The notes under the pieces are model-generated. The model did no database searches and was not told where the DNA came from. It worked only from the letters and a program-made list of their open reading frames with translations. The position numbers and the translations under genes were made by a program. From positions 1-5,812 of the forward strand of contig JAUXFB010000104.1 in NCBI GenBank assembly GCA_030620255.1: 5,812 nt of DNA, given 5' to 3'. This stretch comes from Candidatus Aminicenantota bacterium (GTDB lineage: Bacteria > Acidobacteriota > Aminicenantia > UBA2199). Positions 1-5,812 of this stretch are shown in pieces (the first letter of the stretch is position 1; every line of letters begins with the position of its first letter).

Positions 1-1
1 T

Positions 2-823
2 TCAAAAGAAATCTTTGCTGGTGAGTATCATTCAGCTTTTAAAGGAAGAGGTATGGAGTTCTCTGAAGTTAGAGAATATATTGATGGGGATGATGTGAGA
101 TTTATTGATTGGAATGTTTCATCAAGAATGGGTAAACTCTATATAAAGCAATTTGTGGAAGAAAGAGAGCTAACTGTTATTCTTGCTGTAGATCTATCTG
201 CTTCACTTGGTTTTTTTTCAGGAGCAAAAAGTAAAAAAGAGATTGCTGCTGAAATTTCAGCAATTATTGCTTTTACTGCAATGCTTAATAATGATAAGGT
301 AGGGCTTTTAGTATTTACTGATAAAATTGAAAGATTTATTCCACCCAAAAAAGGTAAAATTCATTTACTTAAAATAATAAGAGAGATAATCAATTTTAAA
401 CCAGAAGGCAAATCTACTTCAATTGATAATGGTTTGGTTTATTTAAATAAGGTAATCAAAAAGAGATCAATTGTTTTTCTGATTTCTGATTTTATTGACA
501 GTGATTTTTCTAGATCTATAAAAATTTCAAGCAGAAAATATGATTTAATTGCAATAAAAATTTTTGATTCAAGAGAAAAGCATATTCCTAAAAAGGGAAT
601 TTTTATATTAAAAGATTATGAAAATGGCGAAGAATTTTTTATAGATTTTGCTTCAGATGAAACCAGAAAAGGTTTTTCAGAAATTTATGAAAAAAACACA
701 CAATCTCTCTCAGAAATTTTTAGAAAATTTAAGATTGATTTTATTTATATTGAAGATGAAAAAGATTATGAAAAGCCATTGTTTGATTTTTTCTTGAAAA
801 GGAAAAAAAAGATCTTAAAATGA
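2..823 (+). CDS. DUF58 family protein with VWA-like fold, 5'-truncated by the window edge
   Basis: DUF58 proteins are VWA-fold partners of MoxR AAA+ ATPases, usually anchored by N-terminal membrane helices, and are thought to help in assembly or stress protection of envelope complexes. The frame is open from base 2, and the first residues (S-K-E-I-F-A-G-E-Y-H-S-A-F-K-G-R-G) match the conserved DUF58 lead-in, so the ATG at base 53 is an internal Met, not the start. Numbering from base 2 (273 residues visible), the DUF58 signature with EVREY, GDD and IDWN lies at about residues 20-40. A complete metal-binding DxSxS motif is D64-S66-S68, and a later Asp (D163, LISDF) fits the third metal-binding loop. 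The C-terminus looks full length and ends in the usual FF-basic tail. The membrane helices and true start are missing to the left. The stop overlaps the next start as ATGA, implying coupling. The family assignment is firm; the substrate is unknown. Confidence 0.94.
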   Translation, partial: SKEIFAGEYHSAFKGRGMEFSEVREYIDGDDVRFIDWNVSSRMGKLYIKQFVEERELTVILAVDLSASLGFFSGAKSKKEIAAEISAIIAFTAMLNNDKVGLLVFTDKIERFIPPKKGKIHLLKIIREIINFKPEGKSTSIDNGLVYLNKVIKKRSIVFLISDFIDSDFSRSIKISSRKYDLIAIKIFDSREKHIPKKGIFILKDYENGEEFFIDFASDETRKGFSEIYEKNTQSLSEIFRKFKIDFIYIEDEKDYEKPLFDFFLKRKKKILK

Positions 824-1749
824 AGTTTTTTCAAAGTTTTATTTTATTTACTTTTTTATATGTTAGTTTGATTGCTGGAACTCAGGTTTCAATCTCTTCA
901 TCAACAAATCTTGTTACAATTGGAGATAGAATCAATGTGAAATTGATCTTAAAAACCTCTATCCAGGTTCAAAAAGTGAATTTTATTTCAAAGGGAAAGG
1001 ATTTTGAAATAATTTCAGAAAAATTATTGCCTTCAAAAATTCAAGGAGATTATATTCTTTTTGAAAAGAATATTACTATTTCTTTTTTTAAAACAGGAGA
1101 TTTTAATGTTGGGCCTTTTATTGTAGAATTGATAAAAAATGGGGAAATAATTGAGACAAAACAGACAAATTCAGTCCCAATAAGAGTGAAATCTGTTCTT
1201 ACAAAAGAGGATAAATCTATAAAACCATTAAAAGATTTAATAGAGATTAAAGGAAACCCTTTTTGTGTTTTGAAATATGTGATAGTATTTTTTGTATTTG
1301 CTATTTTAGTTGTTTTAATAATTTTTTTGTTGAGAAGAAGAAAGAGGTACCTCAGTCAAAAACAAGAACTAATATTATCACCAATGGAAGAGCTTGAGCT
1401 TAGGATAAATGAATTGATTGAACAAAAAATGTTTGAAAAGGGAAGAATAAAAAGGTTTTTTACAGATCTTACAGTAATTATCAAGCATTTTTTAAGCAGA
1501 GAGTATAAGTTTTCTGCAGAGGATTTTACAACTTATGAAACTCTTTTGTATCTAAAAGCAAAAGAAAAAGAGGCTTTAATAGTAGATAATCTGGAATTTT
1601 TATTTAATGTTTCAGATCTTGTAAAGTTTGCAAAATTTGCACCTGATTTGCATACTTTTAAAACCACCTGTAATAAAATCAGAGATATTATTATATCTTT
1701 TAAAAAAAGGGTAATTGTAGAAGATATAGCACAAAATGTTACACATTGA
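820..1749 (+). CDS. compact BatD-like membrane protein (periplasmic beta domain, one TM helix, cytoplasmic helical domain)
   Basis: This is a 309-residue protein with three visible parts. Residues 1-20 are a signal peptide or signal anchor. Residues about 22-125 are a beta-rich, Ig-like extracytoplasmic region resembling one BatD repeat (G-D-x-I-x-V-K-L near 35-42; the KTGDFNVGPF stretch near 91-100). A linker containing KPLKDL precedes a strong transmembrane helix at about 148-171, which ends in RRRKR (cytoplasmic side). The C-terminal part, about 187-295, matches the soluble helical tail of many BatD/DUF4381-type proteins: RFFTDLTVIIKHFLS, then FTTYETL, then the diagnostic SDLVKFAKFAP near 265-275. 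Full BatD proteins are usually 500-600 residues with several beta repeats, so this is a reduced form. It starts in a 4-base overlap with the DUF58 gene, with AAGGAA about 15 bases upstream, too far to be ideal. It overlaps the VWA gene by 14 bases. Its place between DUF58 and VWA is where DUF4381 genes often sit. The role is inferred: membrane partner of the MoxR-DUF58-BatA group. Confidence 0.8.
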   Translation: MKFFQSFILFTFLYVSLIAGTQVSISSSTNLVTIGDRINVKLILKTSIQVQKVNFISKGKDFEIISEKLLPSKIQGDYILFEKNITISFFKTGDFNVGPFIVELIKNGEIIETKQTNSVPIRVKSVLTKEDKSIKPLKDLIEIKGNPFCVLKYVIVFFVFAILVVLIIFLLRRRKRYLSQKQELILSPMEELELRINELIEQKMFEKGRIKRFFTDLTVIIKHFLSREYKFSAEDFTTYETLLYLKAKEKEALIVDNLEFLFNVSDLVKFAKFAPDLHTFKTTCNKIRDIIISFKKRVIVEDIAQNVTH

Positions 1750-2731
1750 AAATAAAATCTACCTGTTATTTTTATTAATAATACCTGTTCTTATTTTATT
1801 AAATATATATATTGGAAAAAAGGGGAAGAGGTTTATTTTTTTCTCATCAAAGAATTTGTTCGAAGCTAATTCAGGTAAATCTTTAAAGATTTTTTTAAGC
1901 AAGAATCTATTTTTTATTAAATTAATTCCTCTTGTATTATTTATTTTAGCTATTTCAAGGCCTCAAATTTTGGATTCTTATAGTATTGAGAAGAAAAAAG
2001 GAATTGATATTTTGATTACACTTGATATATCAGGCTCAATGGCATCTGTTGTTTTTAAACCCAAAAATAGGCTTGAAGTCGCAAAGGAAGTAATCTCGAG
2101 CTTTATTCAAAAAAGAAAAACAGATAGAATAGGGTTGGTTATCTTTGCAGGCACATCTTATACTAAATGTCCGATTACTATTGATTATGATATATTAAGA
2201 TATTTTTTAAAAGAGACATCTATTGGAGATCTTGAGGATGGGACAGCTATTGGTATGGCATTAGCAACATCAGTAAATAGGATCAGACATTCAAAAATTA
2301 GAACAAAAATTATAATCCTGCTTACTGATGGTATAAATAATAAAGGTGAGATTGATCCTCAAGATGCAGCAAAAATTGCAAAAGATTTTAATGTGAAAGT
2401 ATATACAATTGGAGTAGGAACAAGGGGTAAAGCTGCATTTCCTGTTGTTGACTCTTTTGGAAGAAAACAATTTATTATGGTACATGTTGAGATTGACGAG
2501 AAACTCCTTCAGGAAATTGCTAACACTACTGGTGGTCTTTATTTTAGAGCCACAGATAAAGATTCACTTCAGCAAATTTTTTCTGAGATTAACAGGTGGG
2601 AAAAATCTGAAATTTCAGTAAAACAACATTATGAGGCTGAAGATTTATTTCTTTATTTTATTTTAGCAGGTTTAGTAATTTTACTTTTTACTGAATTTGC
2701 AAAAAGAACTTTTTTGAGAACTATTCCATAA
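1736..2731 (+). CDS. batA: BatA-like membrane protein with von Willebrand factor A domain
   Basis: A 331-residue aerotolerance-type (Bat) protein with the classic BatA layout. Transmembrane helix 1 is at about 8-26 and helix 2 at about 57-73, followed by the family's A-x-x-R-P-Q signature (residues 72-77). The VWA domain covers about 89-285 and transmembrane helix 3 about 303-320. All metal-ion-dependent adhesion site elements are present: DISGSM at 97-102, the DGT threonine T170, and D198 in LLTDG. The later elements TIGVGT (224-229), VEIDEKLLQEIA (251-262) and TTGG (264-267) are also typical. The length matches the family. The ATG lies inside the previous gene (14-base overlap) with no good ribosome binding site, so translation probably depends on coupling. 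Tandem stops, TAA then TAG, end it. In known systems such proteins assemble in the membrane and are thought to cooperate with MoxR-type ATPases. No BatB, BatC or BatE gene follows. The symbol rests on family resemblance; function in this organism is inferred. Confidence 0.9.
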   Translation: MLHIENKIYLLFLLIIPVLILLNIYIGKKGKRFIFFSSKNLFEANSGKSLKIFLSKNLFFIKLIPLVLFILAISRPQILDSYSIEKKKGIDILITLDISGSMASVVFKPKNRLEVAKEVISSFIQKRKTDRIGLVIFAGTSYTKCPITIDYDILRYFLKETSIGDLEDGTAIGMALATSVNRIRHSKIRTKIIILLTDGINNKGEIDPQDAAKIAKDFNVKVYTIGVGTRGKAAFPVVDSFGRKQFIMVHVEIDEKLLQEIANTTGGLYFRATDKDSLQQIFSEINRWEKSEISVKQHYEAEDLFLYFILAGLVILLFTEFAKRTFLRTIP

Positions 2732-2759
2732 TAGAAGTGATTCTTAGGCTTTTAAAAAA

Positions 2760-2788
2760 TTTAGATTTATGCTATATTTAAATCTAAA
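2760..2788. repeat. perfect 10-bp inverted repeat just upstream of the PBP1A start
   Basis: TTTAGATTTA at 2760-2769 is mirrored exactly by TAAATCTAAA at 2779-2788, with a 9-base spacer; the right arm ends two bases before the ATG at 2791. The arms are AT-rich with one G or C each and no T-run follows, so a terminator for the upstream operon is unlikely. The spacer contains a promoter-like -10 element. That geometry would suit a dimeric repressor operator covering the promoter, or an mRNA hairpin if transcription starts further upstream. The inverted repeat itself is certain. Its function is inferred, and in such AT-rich DNA a chance repeat is possible. Confidence 0.5.
2770..2778 (+). promoter_or_regulatory. 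candidate extended -10 promoter element for the PBP1A gene
   Basis: TGCTATATT fits the extended -10 consensus TGnTATAAT except for one base in the hexamer (2773-2778). At the 17-base spacing the -35 position (2750-2755, TTTTAA) is poor, which an extended -10 can compensate. A start about seven bases downstream would fall near 2785, leaving a 5' leader of only about six bases before the ATG at 2791. That would explain why no Shine-Dalgarno sequence is visible there. AT-rich intergenic DNA produces -10-like strings easily, so this is a moderate call. Confidence 0.4.
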
Positions 2789-2790
2789 AT

Positions 2791-5151
2791 ATGAAAAAAA
2801 TTTTTTCAATTAAGCGTAAAACAATTATATTTTTGCTTAGTATCGTTTTTACAGTTCTTATAGGCTTACTTGTTGGAATTATTTTAGTCTTTCAAAAAGG
2901 CTTTCCTCAGATAAAAAACCTTGAAGATATTAAACCTGTTATTATGACAACTATTTTTGATGATCAGAATTTACCTATAAGAGAGTTTGCAATTGAGAAG
3001 AGAAAAATAGTGGAGAGTACTGATATACCTGATGTGTTAAAAAATGCAATAATAGCATCTGAAGATAACCAATTTTACTCTCATTGGGGAATCAATTTCA
3101 GGGGAGTTATAAGGGCAATTTTAGGTGTTATATTTCAAAACAGATATGCAGGAGGAGGAAGTTCGATTACTCAACAGCTTGCTCGTGGATTATTTTTAAC
3201 TCCTGAAGTAACTTATTCAAGAAAATTACGAGAAATGCTTTTAGCAATTCAAATAGAAAAAAAGTATTCAAAAGAGCAAATATTGAGTTATTATTGCAAT
3301 AAAATATTTTTAGGGGGTAGTGTTTATGGTGTTGAAGCAGCATCAAGGTATTATTTTGGCAAACCAGTAAAGGATATAGATTTAGCAGATGCATCTTTAT
3401 TAGCTGCATTAGTTCCAGCCCCAAATGTTCTTTTTAATATTTTTAATAGATCTGAACATGAACAAAATTCTAAAAAGAAAAAGCATATTTTAAGAAGAAG
3501 AAATTTTATTTTGAAAAAGATGTTGAAATTGAATTTTATTGACAAAAAGGAGTACATAAAAGCTGTAAAGGTTGAACTTCCAGAAAAACCTTTTATAACA
3601 AGCAAAGATTCTGTTGGAGATTATTTTTTAGAGGAAGTAAGGAAATATATTGAAGCTAAATTTGGTGACAATCTCTTATATAAAGGGGGATTAAGGGTTT
3701 ATACTTCTCTTAACACAGAAATGCAAAAGTGGGCAGAAGATTCTCTAAAAGAGGGGCTGAGACAACTTGATAAAAGAATAGGATGGAGGACACGGGATAA
3801 ATTATTTAATCTTTTAGAAAATAATCTTGACATAAAAAAATATAAAATCCCTTCATGGAAAAATTTAGATATTAATACAGAAAAGATTGTAAAAGGAATT
3901 ATACTAAATGTTAATAGAAAGAGAGCAATTGTAAGAATTGATAGATATACAGGAAAATTAAGTTCAAAAGATGCATTATGGACAAAAAGGAGTTTAAAAA
4001 GCATATTGAAGAAAGGGGATGTTGGCCTTTTCAGGATTAAAGAAATTAATAATAAAAAAATGGAATTAATTTTAAGCCTTGAACAGGAGCCAGATGTTCA
4101 GGGTGCTGTATTGGTAGTGGATAATAAAACAGGACAGATAAAGGCAATGGTAGGTGGATATTCATTTAAAGACAGTAAATGGAATAATGCAACTCAGGCT
4201 TTAAGACAAACTGGGTCAACATTTAAACCTATCATTTATACTGCAGCGCTTGAGAATGGATATACTCCTGCAACTATTATAAAAGATGAACCATTTTCCT
4301 ATTTTGATAAATGGACAAATGAGATATGGGAACCTCAGAATCATGATGGGCATTTTAAGGGATTAATAACATTTAGACGTGCTCTTGAGCAGTCAAGAAA
4401 TGTTGTAACAGCAAAAATTGTTGAACAAATAGGACCTCAGAGGGTAGTTGAATATGCAAGGAAATTTGGAGTTACTTCAAAATTAAAACCTTTCATGTCA
4501 ATTTCTCTTGGAGTTTTTGAAGTAACATTAAAGGAAATGGTTGCAGCTTATACTGTTTTTCCTAATTATGGCATTAGAGTTAATCCTTATTATATAATAG
4601 AGGTAAGAGATCAAAATAGTAATATTATTGATGAGAATTATCCAGAAAAGAAGCAGGTGGTTGATAAAAATATAGCATTTATTATGAATTACATATTACA
4701 GGGTGTTGTAAAGTATGGAACAGGATGGAGGGCGCGACATCTGGAAGCTCCAATAGGTGGTAAAACAGGAACAACAGATGATTATACAAATGCTTGGTTT
4801 ATTGGTTTCTCTTCATCAGTGACAGTAGGAGTATGGATTGGGTTCGATATTACAAAAAGCCTTGGAAATGATGAGACAGGTTCAAGAGCCGCTGCTCCGG
4901 TTTTTGTGAGTTTTATGGAGAAATATTTGAATAAGTATAAAGAAGCTCAGCAATTTAGAAAACCTTCAGGTGTAATAATGGTTGATATTGATAAAATAAC
5001 TGGTAAGTTGTTAATTGCAGATTGTATATACCCTTTTAAGGATGCTTTTGTGACTGGAACAGAGCCACTTGAATTCTGTACAGAGGAAGAACACGCGAAA
5101 TTTACAGATTATTATGGTACAGAAGAGGATACAATTGATGAGGAAGATTGA
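2791..5151 (+). CDS. mrcA: penicillin-binding protein 1A: bifunctional peptidoglycan glycosyltransferase/transpeptidase
   Basis: A 786-residue class A PBP that polymerises lipid II into glycan strands and cross-links the stem peptides outside the cytoplasmic membrane. A basic N-terminus and one transmembrane helix (about 11-34) anchor it. The GT51 glycosyltransferase domain spans about 60-240: catalytic E91 in EDNQFYSH, GGSSITQQLARG (122-133), RKLREM with the likely second glutamate E148, and the YFGK region (188-191). An OB-like insert (about 365-430), as in E. coli PBP1A, separates it from the transpeptidase. The transpeptidase (about 436-715) has all three active-site motifs: S476-T-F-K479, S535-R-N537 and K658-T-G660. 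Two cysteines (745, 763) flank a GTEP motif, followed by a short acidic tail. All catalytic residues are present and the length suits the family. The N-terminus supports the ATG at 2791 although no Shine-Dalgarno sequence precedes it. It appears to be transcribed alone, ending at the hairpin downstream. The symbol follows the E. coli name; ponA is the Gram-positive equivalent. Confidence 0.96.
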   Translation: MKKIFSIKRKTIIFLLSIVFTVLIGLLVGIILVFQKGFPQIKNLEDIKPVIMTTIFDDQNLPIREFAIEKRKIVESTDIPDVLKNAIIASEDNQFYSHWGINFRGVIRAILGVIFQNRYAGGGSSITQQLARGLFLTPEVTYSRKLREMLLAIQIEKKYSKEQILSYYCNKIFLGGSVYGVEAASRYYFGKPVKDIDLADASLLAALVPAPNVLFNIFNRSEHEQNSKKKKHILRRRNFILKKMLKLNFIDKKEYIKAVKVELPEKPFITSKDSVGDYFLEEVRKYIEAKFGDNLLYKGGLRVYTSLNTEMQKWAEDSLKEGLRQLDKRIGWRTRDKLFNLLENNLDIKKYKIPSWKNLDINTEKIVKGIILNVNRKRAIVRIDRYTGKLSSKDALWTKRSLKSILKKGDVGLFRIKEINNKKMELILSLEQEPDVQGAVLVVDNKTGQIKAMVGGYSFKDSKWNNATQALRQTGSTFKPIIYTAALENGYTPATIIKDEPFSYFDKWTNEIWEPQNHDGHFKGLITFRRALEQSRNVVTAKIVEQIGPQRVVEYARKFGVTSKLKPFMSISLGVFEVTLKEMVAAYTVFPNYGIRVNPYYIIEVRDQNSNIIDENYPEKKQVVDKNIAFIMNYILQGVVKYGTGWRARHLEAPIGGKTGTTDDYTNAWFIGFSSSVTVGVWIGFDITKSLGNDETGSRAAAPVFVSFMEKYLNKYKEAQQFRKPSGVIMVDIDKITGKLLIADCIYPFKDAFVTGTEPLEFCTEEEHAKFTDYYGTEEDTIDEED

Positions 5152-5160
5152 TTTTTATTA

Positions 5161-5194
5161 AAAAAAAGCAGGACCATTGATCCTGCTTTTTTTT
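5161..5194. terminator. bidirectional intrinsic terminator between convergent genes
   Basis: The stem GCAGGA (5168-5173) pairs with TCCTGC (5181-5186) around a 7-base loop. It is extended by A7 on the left (5161-5167) pairing with seven bases of the T8 run on the right (5187-5194). Read on the plus strand it is a GC-core hairpin followed by eight T, ten bases after the PBP1A stop. Read on the minus strand it is the same hairpin followed by seven T, placed 27 bases after the stop of the converging gene. It therefore suits termination from both sides. Confidence 0.92.
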
Positions 5195-5220
5195 AATTAT
5201 ATAAAAAAGGGCTGCCTGTT

Positions 5221-5691
5221 CTAATTATCCACTTGCTTTATTTCTTTTTTTTCAACCTTTGTTTCGTCGATTTTTTTTTCTTCTTTTCTTTTCTCTTTCT
5301 TTTTTATAAGGAAATATGCCATATAAAGGTTATCCGGTTTTGTAAGTTTTATTCTGAAATATTCATATCCTCTTAACATTTCTCTTTTTGTTCTATATTT
5401 GAACTTTTTGTATTTACCTTTATATGGTTTGATAATTGCCATCTCTTCGAATAAAAGCTCTTTCTTTTTATTAAGTATTATAAAATACGGAATTTCATCT
5501 TTTTTTGTAAATTTAACTCTATATATTCCTCTATTATAATCTTTTTTAGCATGAACAAAAGCTTTCGGAAAATAAATTCTTCCCAGGTTAATTTCTTCAT
5601 TCTTGATATTCTGGGTATTTTTGTCATTCTGGGCATAAAAAATACATGATATGAGTAATATAAAAATAATTGATATAATTATCTTTTTCAT
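5221..5691 (-). CDS. small secreted or lipoprotein of unknown function, lysine-rich
   Basis: I do not recognise this family with confidence. The 156-residue product begins with a clear export signal: MKK, then a hydrophobic run to about residue 15. L-I-S-C16 fits a lipobox, so it may be lipid-anchored at C16. Cleavage by signal peptidase I after A20 (FYA|QN) is the alternative, and the hydrophobic IFYA after C16 makes the lipobox less certain. Residues about 35-130 look like one compact, strand-rich domain with many aromatic and basic residues (GRIYFPKAFVHA, GIYRVKF, IPYFII, REMLRGYEYFRIKL, MAYFLIK). Residues 131-156 form a charged, probably disordered Lys/Glu tail. An A9 run on the coding strand (5271-5279) falls in that tail. 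The start is well supported by a strong Shine-Dalgarno sequence six bases upstream. It begins one base after the stop of an upstream frame, suggesting coupling, and converges on the PBP1A gene. An envelope location is inferred from the signal only. Confidence 0.78.
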   Translation of the reverse strand: MKKIIISIIFILLISCIFYAQNDKNTQNIKNEEINLGRIYFPKAFVHAKKDYNRGIYRVKFTKKDEIPYFIILNKKKELLFEEMAIIKPYKGKYKKFKYRTKREMLRGYEYFRIKLTKPDNLYMAYFLIKKKEKRKEEKKIDETKVEKKEIKQVDN

Positions 5692-5692
5692 C

Positions 5693-5812
5693 TCATTCTC
5701 CTTTTTTATTTATTTTCTGATATTTGGATCTTATTCCTTTCTGAAGCGAATCTAATATAAATGGCTTTATTACTTTATTCAAATTTATCTCCCCCATTTT
5801 ATTCCACACGAA
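5693..5812 (-). CDS. partial or very small reading frame running off the right edge, unknown function
   Basis: On the minus strand a frame is open from the window edge to a TGA at 5695-5693, one base before the ATG of the 5221-5691 gene. The 39 visible residues begin F-V-W-N-K-M-G-E-I and are basic and hydrophilic, ending K-I-N-K-K-G-E. Two readings are possible. It may be the C-terminal end of a longer gene beginning outside the window; all 39 codons to the edge are open. Or it may be a short gene: an ATG lies at 5797-5795 (34 residues), and an in-frame TTG at 5782-5780 (29 residues) has GGGGGAG six bases upstream. The stop/start arrangement and the Shine-Dalgarno sequence within its last codons are typical of real coupled genes. 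I recognise no domain and cannot settle the start. Confidence 0.5.
   Translation of the reverse strand, partial: FVWNKMGEINLNKVIKPFILDSLQKGIRSKYQKINKKGE
5698..5703 (-). promoter_or_regulatory. strong Shine-Dalgarno sequence for the 5221-5691 gene
   Basis: On the minus strand AAGGAG lies six bases before the ATG at 5691-5689, close to ideal. It fixes the start of that gene and shows that this organism uses canonical Shine-Dalgarno initiation, which makes its absence before the PBP1A gene meaningful. The site sits inside the last codons of the upstream frame. Confidence 0.8.

Noticed and set aside
53..55. ATG at 53 as the start of the DUF58 gene
   Set aside because: The frame is open to base 2 and the residues before the ATG match the conserved DUF58 sequence, so the gene begins outside the window.
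211..218. T8 run in the DUF58 gene (also A8 at 803-810 and T9 at 5271-5279) as a possible phase-variation switch
   Set aside because: Long A and T runs are frequent throughout this AT-rich sequence, all frames are intact, and the genes are not typical phase-variable surface factors.
247..262. 16-bp perfect palindrome TGCTGAAATTTCAGCA, whose 12-base core CTGAAATTTCAG recurs at 2607-2618
   Set aside because: Both copies lie in coding sequence in the same frame and encode Glu-Ile-Ser with the codons preferred here, so a chance outcome of codon use is the simplest explanation.
2419..2478. Apparent insertion in the BatA VWA domain between TIGVGT and VEIDEKLL
   Set aside because: BatA-type VWA domains normally carry a segment of this kind at this point, so it is not unusual.
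2732..2790. Terminator for the Bat operon
   Set aside because: The only sizeable inverted repeat has AT-rich arms, no GC core and no following T-run, so it does not look like an intrinsic terminator.
3167..4004. Several antisense open frames of 84-101 codons opposite the PBP1A gene, and similar ones opposite 139-348 and 2291-2485
   Set aside because: They lie entirely opposite well-supported genes, encode low-complexity Leu/Phe/Ile-rich strings, and have no recognisable domains.

Overview
The window is strongly AT-rich (roughly 30% G+C by eye) and gene-dense. It looks like a chromosomal cell-envelope region from a low-GC bacterium, probably diderm: it carries a class A penicillin-binding protein of the PBP1A/OB-insert type and a Bat-type von Willebrand factor A (VWA) operon. 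One gene has a textbook AAGGAG Shine-Dalgarno sequence, which argues against Bacteroidota. I cannot name the phylum from this sequence. There are no RNA genes, insertion sequences, CRISPR repeats or phage genes that I can see.

Layout. Bases 2-2731 (+) hold the distal part of a MoxR/Bat-type operon: a DUF58 protein cut by the left edge, a compact BatD-like membrane protein, and a BatA-like membrane VWA protein. The reading frames overlap by 4 and 14 bases, so the three are almost certainly cotranscribed and translationally coupled. The MoxR AAA+ ATPase that usually leads such operons would lie just left of the window. A 59-base gap (2732-2790) contains a perfect 10-bp inverted repeat with an extended -10-like sequence in its loop. 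The PBP1A gene follows directly (2791-5151, +). A strong hairpin flanked by A7 and T8 runs (5161-5194) terminates it and also serves the convergent genes on the other strand. Bases 5221-5812 (-) hold a small secreted or lipoprotein gene of unknown function (5221-5691), preceded one base away by the end of another reading frame that runs off the right edge.

How the genes fit together. In known systems MoxR, DUF58, BatD and BatA proteins act together at the membrane. The VWA domains are thought to work with the AAA+ ATPase in maturing or remodelling envelope proteins, often under stress. PBP1A polymerises and cross-links peptidoglycan in the same compartment. The adjacency makes envelope biology a coherent theme, but the PBP gene appears to have its own promoter and I see no direct evidence of functional linkage.

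I found no convincing undescribed system. The points most worth a second look are the compact BatD-like protein, the promoter/palindrome arrangement ahead of the PBP gene, and the unrecognised minus-strand pair.
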